Notes: a model not told the origin generated them from the letters alone. A stretch of 64,000 nucleotides of DNA from CAYNFR01 sp964616755 (GCA_964616755.1 CAZTSI010000015.1:3639-67638), one strand, 5' to 3'; positions 37,878 through 46,929 are shown, numbered from the stretch's first letter. Program-made: numbers and translations.

Positions 37878-39056
37878 ATGAAATCGCGCATTCACCTTAT
37901 CCCCTTTGTATTATTGCTTGGATTTACGCAAAGCTGCAATAATGAGCAATCACCAGAAACATTAGAAAGCAAGAAAGTGCTTTTAGATGCCAAGAAAAAA
38001 GAGCTTGCGACCCTGCAGATACAAATTGATTCGCTCACGTCACAAATATCTGATCTTGACCCAAGTTTAAAAATCCGTCCTAAATATGTAGGTAGCTCGA
38101 TAATTAGCCTAAGCAAATTTGAAAGATATGTTAATATTCAGGGTAACGTCATTGCTGACGAAATAGCAAATGTGGTTAGTGAAGTACCAGGACGTATAGT
38201 GTCATTGACCGTCAAAGAAGGTGACGCCGTAAGAAAAGGGCAAGTAATCGCGCGACTTGATCTAGACGGCATTCAAAAACAAATCGCCGAAATCGAAACT
38301 TCTCTTGGCCTCGCTAGAGACTTGCATGCCCGTCAAGAAAGGCTATGGTCTCAAAACATTGGCTCGGAAGTGCAGTATCTACAGGCCAAAAATAATGTAG
38401 AGAGATTAGAAAAGTCTTTGGAAACCGTCAAGTATCAATTAACAAAGTCAACTGTATATTCCCCATTGTCAGGGGTAATTGACAAAGAAATGCTTAAGCT
38501 TGGAGAACTCGCTTCACCAGGTATGCCTATTGTACAAATTCTGAACACCTCCAATTTAAAAATAGTAGCAGATCTTCCAGAACGCTATCTACCAATTGCA
38601 AAAAAAGGAATGATTGTAGACCTTTTCTTTCCAACTTTGCAAATCACATCTAAGGGTCGCATACATTTGCTCGGTAGAAGTATTGACCCTGCTAACCGTA
38701 CCTTGGCAATTGAAGTGATCTCCCTCGGAAGTACAAGTTCACTTAAGCCCAATCTTTTAGCCGAACTGCGGATATTAGAATTGACGATTGACAATACGGT
38801 TTTAATTCCTGTAGAGTATATTTTGCAAGAAGTAGACGGCACAGAATATGTCTACGTAGCAACACGCGGATCAGACAACCAATATAGGGCTCAAAAGAAA
38901 TATATTAAAACAGGCGAAATAGCCTCTGGCAATGTTATCGTCACGGAAGGCTTAAGTGAAAAAGAAGAACTTGTGACAAAGGGCACAAGAAATATCAGTG
39001 ACGGAGAATTATTAGAAATTATCAACGACCTAAGTACAGCAAATGGAAATAAATAA
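37878..39056 (+). CDS. RND efflux periplasmic adaptor (HlyD/MFP family) lipoprotein
   Basis: A 392-residue membrane-fusion protein. Lipobox ends at the Cys of GFTQSC (about residue 20). A coiled coil at about 30-60 precedes the biotinyl-lipoyl hairpin (IVSLTVKEGDAVRKGQVIA and STVYSPLSGVIDK), a helical hairpin between them, a beta-barrel domain and a membrane-proximal domain. It bridges the inner-membrane RND protein and TolC-like channel. Its end overlaps the RND gene by 14 bp. Confidence 0.9.
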   Translation: MKSRIHLIPFVLLLGFTQSCNNEQSPETLESKKVLLDAKKKELATLQIQIDSLTSQISDLDPSLKIRPKYVGSSIISLSKFERYVNIQGNVIADEIANVVSEVPGRIVSLTVKEGDAVRKGQVIARLDLDGIQKQIAEIETSLGLARDLHARQERLWSQNIGSEVQYLQAKNNVERLEKSLETVKYQLTKSTVYSPLSGVIDKEMLKLGELASPGMPIVQILNTSNLKIVADLPERYLPIAKKGMIVDLFFPTLQITSKGRIHLLGRSIDPANRTLAIEVISLGSTSSLKPNLLAELRILELTIDNTVLIPVEYILQEVDGTEYVYVATRGSDNQYRAQKKYIKTGEIASGNVIVTEGLSEKEELVTKGTRNISDGELLEIINDLSTANGNK

Positions 39057-42000
39057 CAATGTCAATTCACGATCCTTTGGCCTGAGTTCATTTGCTGTTG
39101 ACAATGGGACGACCATCTTCTTGTTAGCGTTTATGATACTCTTATTTGGCCTGAGAGCCTATCAAAGTATGCCCAAAGAGGCATTCCCAGAAGCCAGCTT
39201 TCCAACTGTATACATTAACACGCCCTATTTTGGCAACAGTGCGGCTGAAATAGAAAATCTCATTGCTCGACCCATCGAAAAGGAGCTTACGACCATCTCG
39301 GGAGTCAAGGATATCAATTCGACCTCGATTCAAGATTTTTCCGTTATTCTTGTAGAGTTCGACGCTGATATTGATCAAGACATAGCGGTAAGAAAGGTGA
39401 AGGATGCTGTAGACAAAGCCAAACCCGAACTCCCTAATGATCTCGATACTGAACCTACAATATTAGAGGTCGTTTTTTCAGAATTTCCGATCATGGCGGT
39501 AAATATTTCAGGGAACTACAGCATGGACGAACTGCGCACCTATGCCGAATACATGCAGGATAAAATTGAAAATCTACGCGAAGTCAATAAAGTAACCTTA
39601 AAGGGAGCATTAGAAAGAGAAGTTAAAGTGAATGTTGATCTATTCAAGATGCAATCCTTGCAAGTCTCCTTTATGGATATTGAAAATGCGATTGCGCAAG
39701 AAAATATGTCCATGTCTGCCGGCGAGATTGTCAAAAATGATTTCAGAAGATCCCTTCGCGTCAAAGGACAATTTGATAAAGTCAGCGAAATCGAAAATAT
39801 CATCGTCAAGAGTGAAAATGAAAAACCCATTTATTTGAAGGATATCGGAACTGTGACTTATGGATTTGAAGATAGAACTAGTTATGCGCGTTCTAACGGC
39901 CTGTCAGTTATATCATTAGATGTGGTCAAAAGACGTGGCCAGAATGTTATCGACGCCGCAGATAAAATTAAAGCGCTTCTGACAGAAGAGAGAGTAAATC
40001 TTCCCCCGGACGTTCAACTTAAAATTTTCAATGACATATCAGTGACCACACGCGAATCCGTCTCCACACTCGAGAATAGTATTATTTCAGGCGTGTTGCT
40101 AGTTGTTTTGGTACTCTTATTCTTCTTAGGGATCAGGAACGCGCTTTTTGTAGGGATGTCTATACCGCTATCTATGTTGATGGGGATATTATTTTTAAAT
40201 CTTTCGGGCGTGAGTTTAAATATGGTAGTGTTGTTTGCCCTAATCCTCGCTCTTGGATTATTGGTCGACAATGCCATTGTAGTAGTTGAAAATATATATC
40301 GCTATGCCCAAGAAGGAGCTTCACCAAATGAGGCCGCCAAAAAAGGTGCTGGAGAAGTCGCTGTGCCCATTATCGCCTCTACGGCAACAACCCTCGCAGC
40401 TTTTATTCCACTTGCGGTTTGGCCAGGACTTATGGGGGAATTTATGCAATATTTTCCGATTACGCTCATCATCGTTTTGAGTAGCTCCCTGTTTGTGGCC
40501 CTAGTTATAAATCCGGTGTTGGCGTCTAGGTTCATGAAAGTAGACAAGCGCGCGGCTACTGCTAAAGGTATTCGCCGCAATCGAAATAATGCTCTTTTGG
40601 GTGCTGGAATTATGATCGCTTTAGCTTTAATGTTTCACTTTGGGGGCACAATCTGGTTGCGCAATTTATTAGCTATTGTTGCCAGTGTTTCACTAATTAA
40701 CTTCTTTCTCTTTAGGCCTGGTGCTTTTGCATTTCAAAACAGAGTACTTCCTGCCATAGAACGATCCTATAATCGATTTATTGGGGCTACATTAAAATCA
40801 TGGCGGCCAGGAGGAGTATTCGGTGGCACCATCTTACTGCTCATTGGAGCCATAGCATTATTGGTGGCTAATCTTCCTCCGATTGAGTTCTTTCCAAAAA
40901 GTGACCCCACTTATGTCAATGTCTTTATAGACTTACCTCTAGGCACCGATATTGAATCGACTAACAATACAGTCAAACGCATAGAAGAGGATGTTAAAAA
41001 GGCGGTAGAACCCTATAGTGCCATTGTAGAAGAAATCTTGACGCAAATCGGTGAAGACACGTCTGACCCAATGAGCCCGCCTGAGCCTGGTGTTACACCA
41101 CACAAAGCACGTATCACCACTTCCTTTGTCACATACAAAGATCGTAATGGGGTATCAACTAAAGACGTCTTAGCGGCCATCAGGGAGAGTATCGTTGGAT
41201 ATGCTGGTGTGAGTCTTGTGATAGATCAAGATACCAATGGCCCGCCGACTGGCAAAGCTATTAACATAGAAATCATCGGTGAAGATATCGACCAAATCGC
41301 TGAGACAAGTCGAGAAATCAAGGCATATTTAGATAGCAAAAAAATAGCAGGTATCGAAGAATTAATCGTCGATGTTCAACTCAAAAAGCCTGAACTTGAA
41401 ATAAATATAGATAGAGAAGCAGCCCGTCGTTACGGGCTATCTACCGGTCAAATTGCGAGTAGCATTCGTACTTCTGTGTTTGGAAAAGAGGTCTCGAAAT
41501 TCAAACAAGGCGAAGATGAATATCCTATCGTGATTCGCCTGGATGAAAAATATAGAAATGACATCACCGCCTTGATGAATCAAAAAATAACGTATCGAGA
41601 TCAGGCACGACAAGGTCAAATTGTACAAATTCCTATTAGCTCTGTGGCATCCTTTGAATACAAGACGAGTTATAACGCAATCAAGCGTCAAGATCAAAAA
41701 AGGGTCATAACTATATATTCTAATGTCATTTCAGGGTATAATGCCAACCAGATAGTTGAAGAATTGAAATCTGCCATGAACTCGTATGAAATTGCAGAAA
41801 ACATCACCTATGCTTTCACTGGCGAACAACAACAACAGGCGGAGGATATGAGTTTCTTGAACAATGCTTTTATGGTTGCTCTGTTTACAATATTTATTAT
41901 CTTGGTCGGACAGTTCAACTCCATCTACTCTCCCGTCATTATTATTATTTCCATAGTATTTAGTACCATTGGCGTGTTTATTGGTTATGCCTTATCTGGC

Positions 42001-42495
42001 AATACAATTGTGATAATATTCTCAGGCGTAGGAATTATTTCATTGGCAGGAATAGTAGTAAATAATGCTATTGTATTAATTGATTATATTAATTTGCTTG
42101 TTCAGCGAAGGCGTCAAGAGTTAGGCTACGAATCTATGTTAGACTTGTCAGAAGAAGACATTAAGGCAGCCATCATTCAAGGAGGTGGCACACGACTTCG
42201 CCCAGTACTTTTAACGGCCATCACAACGGTATTAGGATTAATACCTTTAGCCACCGGATTCAATTTTGATTTCTTTTCATTGATTAGTAGATTAGATCCT
42301 CAGATGTATTTTGGTGGAGATACCACCGCTATTTGGGGGCCTCTTGCTTGGACAGTTATTTATGGTCTAGTGTTTTCAACTTTCCTAACATTAATCGTTG
42401 TCCCTACTATGTATTGGTTATTTTATAAATTGAAATTTGCCATTGAGCGAAAGCTATTTGGTAAAAAATCGACAGTCGCACTTCAAGATGAATAG
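39043..42495 (+). CDS. RND efflux transporter, inner-membrane permease
   Basis: A 1150-residue proton-driven pump with the 12-helix RND plan and two large periplasmic loops. Helix 4 carries LALGLLVDNAIVVVENIY; this has a single Asp of the proton relay (VDN) where AcrB has two (DD), as seen in many Bacteroidota members. FxGxxPxxxP-like segments and NNAIVLIDYINLL in the second half confirm the family. An extra segment of about 60 residues after helix 6 (RNNALLGAGIMIALAL) adds hydrophobic stretches. Probable export of drugs, lipids or metabolites; substrate unknown. Confidence 0.92.
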   Translation: MEINNNVNSRSFGLSSFAVDNGTTIFLLAFMILLFGLRAYQSMPKEAFPEASFPTVYINTPYFGNSAAEIENLIARPIEKELTTISGVKDINSTSIQDFSVILVEFDADIDQDIAVRKVKDAVDKAKPELPNDLDTEPTILEVVFSEFPIMAVNISGNYSMDELRTYAEYMQDKIENLREVNKVTLKGALEREVKVNVDLFKMQSLQVSFMDIENAIAQENMSMSAGEIVKNDFRRSLRVKGQFDKVSEIENIIVKSENEKPIYLKDIGTVTYGFEDRTSYARSNGLSVISLDVVKRRGQNVIDAADKIKALLTEERVNLPPDVQLKIFNDISVTTRESVSTLENSIISGVLLVVLVLLFFLGIRNALFVGMSIPLSMLMGILFLNLSGVSLNMVVLFALILALGLLVDNAIVVVENIYRYAQEGASPNEAAKKGAGEVAVPIIASTATTLAAFIPLAVWPGLMGEFMQYFPITLIIVLSSSLFVALVINPVLASRFMKVDKRAATAKGIRRNRNNALLGAGIMIALALMFHFGGTIWLRNLLAIVASVSLINFFLFRPGAFAFQNRVLPAIERSYNRFIGATLKSWRPGGVFGGTILLLIGAIALLVANLPPIEFFPKSDPTYVNVFIDLPLGTDIESTNNTVKRIEEDVKKAVEPYSAIVEEILTQIGEDTSDPMSPPEPGVTPHKARITTSFVTYKDRNGVSTKDVLAAIRESIVGYAGVSLVIDQDTNGPPTGKAINIEIIGEDIDQIAETSREIKAYLDSKKIAGIEELIVDVQLKKPELEINIDREAARRYGLSTGQIASSIRTSVFGKEVSKFKQGEDEYPIVIRLDEKYRNDITALMNQKITYRDQARQGQIVQIPISSVASFEYKTSYNAIKRQDQKRVITIYSNVISGYNANQIVEELKSAMNSYEIAENITYAFTGEQQQQAEDMSFLNNAFMVALFTIFIILVGQFNSIYSPVIIIISIVFSTIGVFIGYALSGNTIVIIFSGVGIISLAGIVVNNAIVLIDYINLLVQRRRQELGYESMLDLSEEDIKAAIIQGGGTRLRPVLLTAITTVLGLIPLATGFNFDFFSLISRLDPQMYFGGDTTAIWGPLAWTVIYGLVFSTFLTLIVVPTMYWLFYKLKFAIERKLFGKKSTVALQDE

Positions 42496-43147
42496 AGAGA
42501 AAGAAGATATAAGTAGGTTGCGTCAGAATTATCAACGGAGTAGCTTAGAGCTCATTGATCTACATGAAAATCCAATAATACAATTTGATCGATGGTTGCA
42601 TGATGCTATCCGTGAAGATTTGTTGGAGCCCAATGCCATGATACTTTCTACAATCAATGCCGCTGGACGACCTACTTCACGTACTGTTTTGCTTAAAGAG
42701 CTGGAGGCGGAAAATGGGTTTATTTTCTATACGAACTATTCCAGCAATAAAGCAAAAGATTTAAAAAACAAGCCTTTTGGCTCTTTGGTGTTTTTATGGA
42801 AAGAACTTGAAAGACAAGTAAGAGTAGAAGGGGCTATTGAAAAAATAAGCGAGGAAAAAGCGACTGCTTATTTTCAGACAAGACCTAAAGGCAGCCAACT
42901 CGGTGCATGGGCTTCGCCGCAAAGTCAAATCATCTCAGATCGCTCAATCATAGATGAGGCGTTAATCAACTTAGAACAGCAATATGCAGAGGTTGACCAT
43001 TTACCCAAACCCCCATTTTGGGGTGGCTATGTACTAAAGCCCGACAATATGGAATTTTGGCAGGGGCGCCGCAACCGACTACACGATCGATATGTGTACA
43101 AAAAAAATGAGGCGGGCATTTGGAATATTCATCGACTAGCGCCTTAG
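42488..43147 (+). CDS. pdxH: Pyridoxamine 5'-phosphate oxidase
   Basis: Makes pyridoxal 5'-phosphate from pyridoxine or pyridoxamine phosphate, using FMN. 219 residues. Motifs: RTVLLKELEAENGFIFYTNY with SNKAKDL (FMN binding), RQVRVEGAIEKI, and the C-terminal FWQGRRNRLHDRYVY with the substrate and FMN arginines. Start at ATG 42488, matching the family N-terminus; it overlaps the RND gene end by 8 bp, so it appears to be read from the efflux operon. Confidence 0.93.
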   Translation: MNREKEDISRLRQNYQRSSLELIDLHENPIIQFDRWLHDAIREDLLEPNAMILSTINAAGRPTSRTVLLKELEAENGFIFYTNYSSNKAKDLKNKPFGSLVFLWKELERQVRVEGAIEKISEEKATAYFQTRPKGSQLGAWASPQSQIISDRSIIDEALINLEQQYAEVDHLPKPPFWGGYVLKPDNMEFWQGRRNRLHDRYVYKKNEAGIWNIHRLAP

Positions 43148-43248
43148 GTGATGCATTAATTGGTATTTAATGTAAAATAGTTATTCAAAGCCAATCAAAG
43201 TATCCGAAATATTTTAATAATTAGTCTTCAGATAAATTGATGGTGAAT

Positions 43249-43659
43249 TTATTTTCCAAAAAACCTAATCAATATTGATCTAAACAATTGGGTTAACTTA
43301 CTCCGCTCCAACATCAAGGCTGTTACAGAACACGCGAATACTGTCAGAGCTAGCTCAAACAAGAGTCCCCCATCCCCATTGTTATCGACCCCTATAATGA
43401 ATAGATGTGACAGCATTGCACCAAGCATTAGTCTGACTTCCATCAATAGACCCACCAGCGATATCAACGGTACTAGGATAATAAGGCTCGCAATTAACTC
43501 TAGTACTCCGGTTCCAATCCTACCCCAAGGCTCGACGCCGAGTGTAGAAAAAATAGCCACTGAGTCGGAGTGTGCCGTAAACTTAAAATAAAGCGTCTAG
43601 AGAAGAATGACGGCTATCACTAATTTTAGAAGCCAAAGAGCGATGTCACGAATACGCAT
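43249..43659 (-). pseudogene. DoxX-family membrane protein gene interrupted by one in-frame TAG
   Basis: Reading from ATG 43659 gives a full DoxX-like protein: first 20 codons encode MRIRDIALWLLKLVIAVILL, then TAG at 43599-43597, then TLYFKFTAHSDSVAIFS and the rest of the four-helix protein (EPWGRIGTGVLELIA) to the stop at 43249. In relatives as I recall them the position of the TAG is Gln (LLQTLYFKF), so one CAG-to-TAG change explains it. No frameshift is present and the remainder is well kept. It could be a recent nonsense mutation, a sequencing error, or read-through. TAG ends normal genes elsewhere in the window (RND permease, NadR-like), so general recoding is unlikely. Confidence 0.8.
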
Positions 43660-43789
43660 ACTAATAAGGGTTATAGGAAATAAAGAAATTGCCGAAAATA
43701 CATAATAACCGCATATGCTGTGATGAATGGTCATTTAACTTACAAAGCTATTCGGCGCGATGTATTAACTCAAGATATTTGAGGTTAAA

Positions 43790-44254
43790 CTATTGGGCGC
43801 TACTTTGCAGTTTGTCTTGATGTATCTCAAATATGAGTTCCTCCGTGATGATTTCAGATACATTGAGTGTCGGCAATAGTAACCTTCTCAACCATTCAGG
43901 TTTTTCGGCATGAATAATACCTCTAGCCGTACCTATGGTCAGTACGAGAAAATGAGTGATCAGGTCTGGTGGGAAGGAGATACTATTCCCATTAATACGA
44001 CTTTGCCAATAATCCTCATCAATGTCAAAATGACACGAGCATTTGAGTCGAAAAACAGGTCCCGTTTCGTTACTAAAGGTAAATTCGACAAAAATACCTA
44101 GTAATAAATCCTTATCACTCGTTCGAATATTTATGTCAAACTCTAGGGTTAGGGGACTATCGACCTCTTGATAGTTGTCCTTGAAGGTCGCAATGTCCTC
44201 TGTGTTGATAATCGCTAAACGAAAAGGTACCAAATTCTTTGCATTTTTTTTCAT
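43790..44254 (-). CDS. SecB-like protein, third gene of a probable toxin-antitoxin-chaperone operon
   Basis: A 154-residue protein without signal peptide. A beta-rich first half (LTLEFDINIRTSDKDLLLGI, then VEFTFSNETGPVFRLKCSC) is followed by a helix and the segment IGTARGIIHAEKPE...LLLPTLNVSEI. This layout and the R-(x)n-LPxxN-like ending resemble SecB, where a beta-sheet is followed by helices and the LPPVNF motif. Similar proteins occur beside XRE genes in Bacteroidota. It overlaps the XRE gene by 4 bp (ATGA). Expected role: chaperone that binds nascent antitoxin. Recognition is by pattern, not by search; it is the least certain of the assignments in this operon. Confidence 0.55.
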   Translation of the reverse strand: MKKNAKNLVPFRLAIINTEDIATFKDNYQEVDSPLTLEFDINIRTSDKDLLLGIFVEFTFSNETGPVFRLKCSCHFDIDEDYWQSRINGNSISFPPDLITHFLVLTIGTARGIIHAEKPEWLRRLLLPTLNVSEIITEELIFEIHQDKLQSSAQ

Positions 44255-44754
44255 GAGGCTATCTTTCGCCGTTCAGGTATCGCCATTTCAGATGAACTAT
44301 CGCCGACTTTGATTGAATCTGACCTTTCCCAGAGAATTCTGGTCGATTTATCAAACGAAAAATCTTTTACCCCTAAATGCACCAGGACTTTTTTATATTT
44401 CCGAGAATGGCTCTGGGATGTTTCAACTCCAGATGTATGATGATGGACAGTTACGAGTGAAATATCCAAAACTTTTTCAATCTTGCGTATCGTCTGAAGG
44501 CTCAGATTTTGTCGTCCCTTCATAATTCTTGTCAAGGCTTGAGGTGTCACCCCTAGTTGTTCGGCAAGAATGGTCTGATTAGAGGATTTCGCCTTAAGCG
44601 CTTGAGCGATATGTACGGCTATCCGTATAAAGTCGTCGATTGACTCTGCATGATCACGATTCCATTTCGCGATTTTCCTCCATTCAGCATTTGGGTTGTC
44701 AGGTTTACTGATTTTCCTAAGTTTTTCTAGTTTTTCTTTTCTTGTCAGTGCCAT
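44251..44754 (-). CDS. XRE-family HTH protein, probable antitoxin with C-terminal tail
   Basis: A 167-residue protein. Residues about 58-101 form a helix-turn-helix: QTILAEQLGVTPQALTRIMK then GRQNLSLQTIRKIEKVLDI. The N-terminal helical part (about 1-55) contains NPNAEWRKIAKWNRD, typical of Bacteroidota XRE antitoxins. After the HTH comes a tail of some 60 residues (from SGVETSQSHSRKYKKV) that is polar with a short beta-like VLVHLGVKDFSF part; in known TAC systems such a tail is the chaperone-addiction region. It lies 9 bp after the first gene and overlaps the SecB-like gene by 4 bp. Confidence 0.72.
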   Translation of the reverse strand: MALTRKEKLEKLRKISKPDNPNAEWRKIAKWNRDHAESIDDFIRIAVHIAQALKAKSSNQTILAEQLGVTPQALTRIMKGRQNLSLQTIRKIEKVLDISLVTVHHHTSGVETSQSHSRKYKKVLVHLGVKDFSFDKSTRILWERSDSIKVGDSSSEMAIPERRKIAS

Positions 44755-44763
44755 ATTGGTGTT

Positions 44764-45309
44764 TTAACCTAGCAATCCTTCTTTCTTTAAGTAGCTAGTT
44801 GCTTTTTCTAATTTCTTTAATTCCTCTCTTAAGTCAGCGTCTTTCTCCATTCTATCGACTAACTTTATGCCAAACCCAGTGATCACATACTCATTCGGCT
44901 CTAATTTGACTGCGTATATACGTATCCATGGAGCTTCGCCCCAATTTCCCTTTAACTTATAATCGGTCCTAAATCTCTTGTGAGCATATGCCTCAACGTT
45001 ATGAAGGTGCTCAAAATAATCGTCCAAATTAGGTTTTATGGAATTAATACTATTCTCGCCCCAGGTATATAACTGTTCTATTATTAGGACTACTGCCTTT
45101 GCCGTGTCAATAACAGCCTTACTAACTGGTACGTTGTAATACCTTAATCTCGTTTCGTGCTGAGTAAAATAGGCGAATAAATACTCCGTATCAGAGAATT
45201 TTTTTGCAAAATCATCGAGACAGTGCCTTTTATCCCCTTGCCACTGGATGCAATATAGTGCGCCCTCAACGATGTATATGAGCTCCATACCTGACTCAAA
45301 TATAAACAT
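44764..45309 (-). CDS. Probable toxin component, uncharacterised family paired with XRE proteins
   Basis: A protein of 181 residues (174 if it starts at ATG 45288, MELIYIVEG, which I prefer because the outer ATG lies inside an 18-bp palindrome). The first 110 residues are helical. The end, WIRIYAVKLEPNEYVITGFG then IKLVDRMEK and LKKLEKATSYLKKEGLL, matches a pattern I know from Bacteroidota proteins encoded directly before XRE antitoxin genes (ITGxxIKLTxxMxxR..ELxKLExxxxYL). No enzymatic motif is obvious. Operon position and size suggest a toxin; that is inference. Confidence 0.5.
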   Translation of the reverse strand: MFIFESGMELIYIVEGALYCIQWQGDKRHCLDDFAKKFSDTEYLFAYFTQHETRLRYYNVPVSKAVIDTAKAVVLIIEQLYTWGENSINSIKPNLDDYFEHLHNVEAYAHKRFRTDYKLKGNWGEAPWIRIYAVKLEPNEYVITGFGIKLVDRMEKDADLREELKKLEKATSYLKKEGLLG

Positions 45310-45319
45310 ATATGTTTAT
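45302..45319. promoter_or_regulatory. 18-bp perfect palindrome over the operon start, probable antitoxin operator
   Basis: ATAAACATATATGTTTAT is identical to its reverse complement. It covers the outermost ATG (45309-45307, minus strand) of the putative toxin gene. Antitoxins of XRE type bind such palindromes to repress their own operons. Confidence 0.6.
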
Positions 45320-45644
45320 TAATTTGTTGCTTAATGTCCAAGAATACACTATTTATACGGATTCTACACTATACTACAAAGCATTCTAAAAGCAAATAGT
45401 AGTATTCCTCGCCGCACACATATACGTTTAATTACCACTCAGAATAATTTCCATATCCCTTCATTCGCGACGTGCGTGGTGCAGTGTTATGGATATCCCC
45501 TTACCCCACCCTGTAGGGTAAAATAGGACACTAAAAAAAATCTACGATCTCATACAACACATTAATATTCTCAATAACGAGCAAGAATTATAGAGATGGT
45601 TGAAAGATTCATAGATGAAAAAATTCAGCATATCGTTTCAGTTA
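45320..45644. other. Spacer upstream of the TAC-like operon
   Basis: A 325-bp AT-rich spacer between the MFS gene end and the toxin-like gene start, both on the minus strand. It should carry the operon promoter. It contains the second operator-like site and, near 45501-45521, a short inverted repeat (TTACCC ... GGGTAA) without a T-tract. No gene is visible. Confidence 0.5.
45419..45430. promoter_or_regulatory. Second half-operator-like site
   Basis: CATATACGTTTA matches 11 of 12... in detail it differs from CATATATGTTTA of the palindrome at 45307-45318 by one base substitution. It lies 110 bp upstream of the operon start, in the position of a second operator. Support is similarity only. Confidence 0.3.
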
Positions 45645-46802
45645 TCATTCTTTTCTTTCCCGTGCAAATACCAAGGCCAATAAGGACATCAAACCAACTA
45701 TAAAAAATACAAAACTAAACCTCGAAGGATCATTCTGATACAATTGAGCCCCCAGCAATGCTCCTGCCCCAATGGCAAACTCCAAACCAATAAACAAAGT
45801 AGCTAAGGATTTGCCACGAGTAATATCCGCGCTACGATCTATCGTCCAAGCAAAAACCGAGGGAATCACAATACCCAACGAAAACCCGACAAAGCCCGAC
45901 GCCATAATCAAAGCAACAGGAGTCGACGCTAATCCAAATATGACATAGGCCACTGCCAGCAAACAAATGGCCAAACGCATCACTGGCACCCTACCATATA
46001 TATCTGATATCCGGCCAGCCACCAGTCGCGATATTACAGAGCAAAAAGTAAAACTACTAAAAAACAAACCCTTGTTAGTCATTCCCATAAATTCGCATTG
46101 GTCAGGCGTGATCGTTAGGATAGCTCCATAACCTACATACGAGAGACCACAAACAAGGGCTGGCAGTACAGCATCGCGGGCGATAATTTCATGTTTTTTG
46201 ATGAACAGCAATCGCCAATGAAATCGCTTTTTATGCACAAGCGTCTCTGGCAAGCGCACCAACAATAGCATAGAGACAACAGCAAAAAGAGAGGACATCC
46301 AAAACATATGCGTCAACGAAAAAGCATGGGAAATATAGCCCCCAATAGGTGGAGATATCGATGCACCAATGTTAATACTCACACCAATAATACCCATAGC
46401 TTCGCCGCGCCTATGTATCGGTACAATGTCTGCGATATATGCGTTGATCGCCGTCGGAGAGAATCCCGTAGAAAATCCATGAAATAGACGTAAAAGCAAA
46501 AAAGCACCTACGCTACTTACCACAGGATATATCAAACTACAAACGATACAGACGACCGTCCCAAAAATAATAACCGGCTTTCGGCCTATCACATCTGTAA
46601 GCTTACCACTAAACGGCCGTGATAGTCCCGCCGTCAAGGTGAACAAGGCAATAATCAATCCTTTGTAGTCTTCACCCCCCAATGAGCTAAGATAGGATGG
46701 CAGCTCGGGAATGATCATATTAAAACTAGCCCCAAAACAGATATAGCTCAAACAAAGCACTAAAAATGTACGTGAATAAAGAAGCTGAGTATTGGCGTTC
46801 AT
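45645..46802 (-). CDS. MFS transporter
   Basis: A 385-residue, 12-helix major facilitator. The loop 2-3 motif is GKLTDVIGRKPVII (GxLaDrxGrk) and the second copy is GRISDIYGRVPVM; LPSYLSSLGG and RLFHGFSTGF are also typical of the drug:H+ antiporter DHA1-like group. Start at ATG 46802 (MNANTQLLYS), since the upstream 36 codons in frame look non-coding. Probably sugar or drug efflux; substrate unknown. Monocistronic. Confidence 0.88.
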   Translation of the reverse strand: MNANTQLLYSRTFLVLCLSYICFGASFNMIIPELPSYLSSLGGEDYKGLIIALFTLTAGLSRPFSGKLTDVIGRKPVIIFGTVVCIVCSLIYPVVSSVGAFLLLRLFHGFSTGFSPTAINAYIADIVPIHRRGEAMGIIGVSINIGASISPPIGGYISHAFSLTHMFWMSSLFAVVSMLLLVRLPETLVHKKRFHWRLLFIKKHEIIARDAVLPALVCGLSYVGYGAILTITPDQCEFMGMTNKGLFFSSFTFCSVISRLVAGRISDIYGRVPVMRLAICLLAVAYVIFGLASTPVALIMASGFVGFSLGIVIPSVFAWTIDRSADITRGKSLATLFIGLEFAIGAGALLGAQLYQNDPSRFSFVFFIVGLMSLLALVFARERKE

Positions 46803-46929
46803 GTTCTGTGGCAAAGATAGTCGGTATAGTGCGCATGGTATGCCGAATTTAGAAACGGGTAGTGTAAAATGTATAATAATAATGGACAAACCCAACATTT
46901 GGAAGGCCACAAGTTACACTGCGCGGATT

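Noticed and set aside
43597..43599. TAG recoded as an amino acid throughout the genome.
   Set aside because: TAG ends other intact genes in the window (RND permease, NadR-like ATPase, phosphohexomutase), so recoding would extend them abnormally.
45501..45521. Inverted repeat TTACCC...GGGTAA as terminator of the MFS gene.
   Set aside because: No T-run follows on either strand and it lies over 120 bp after the gene end.
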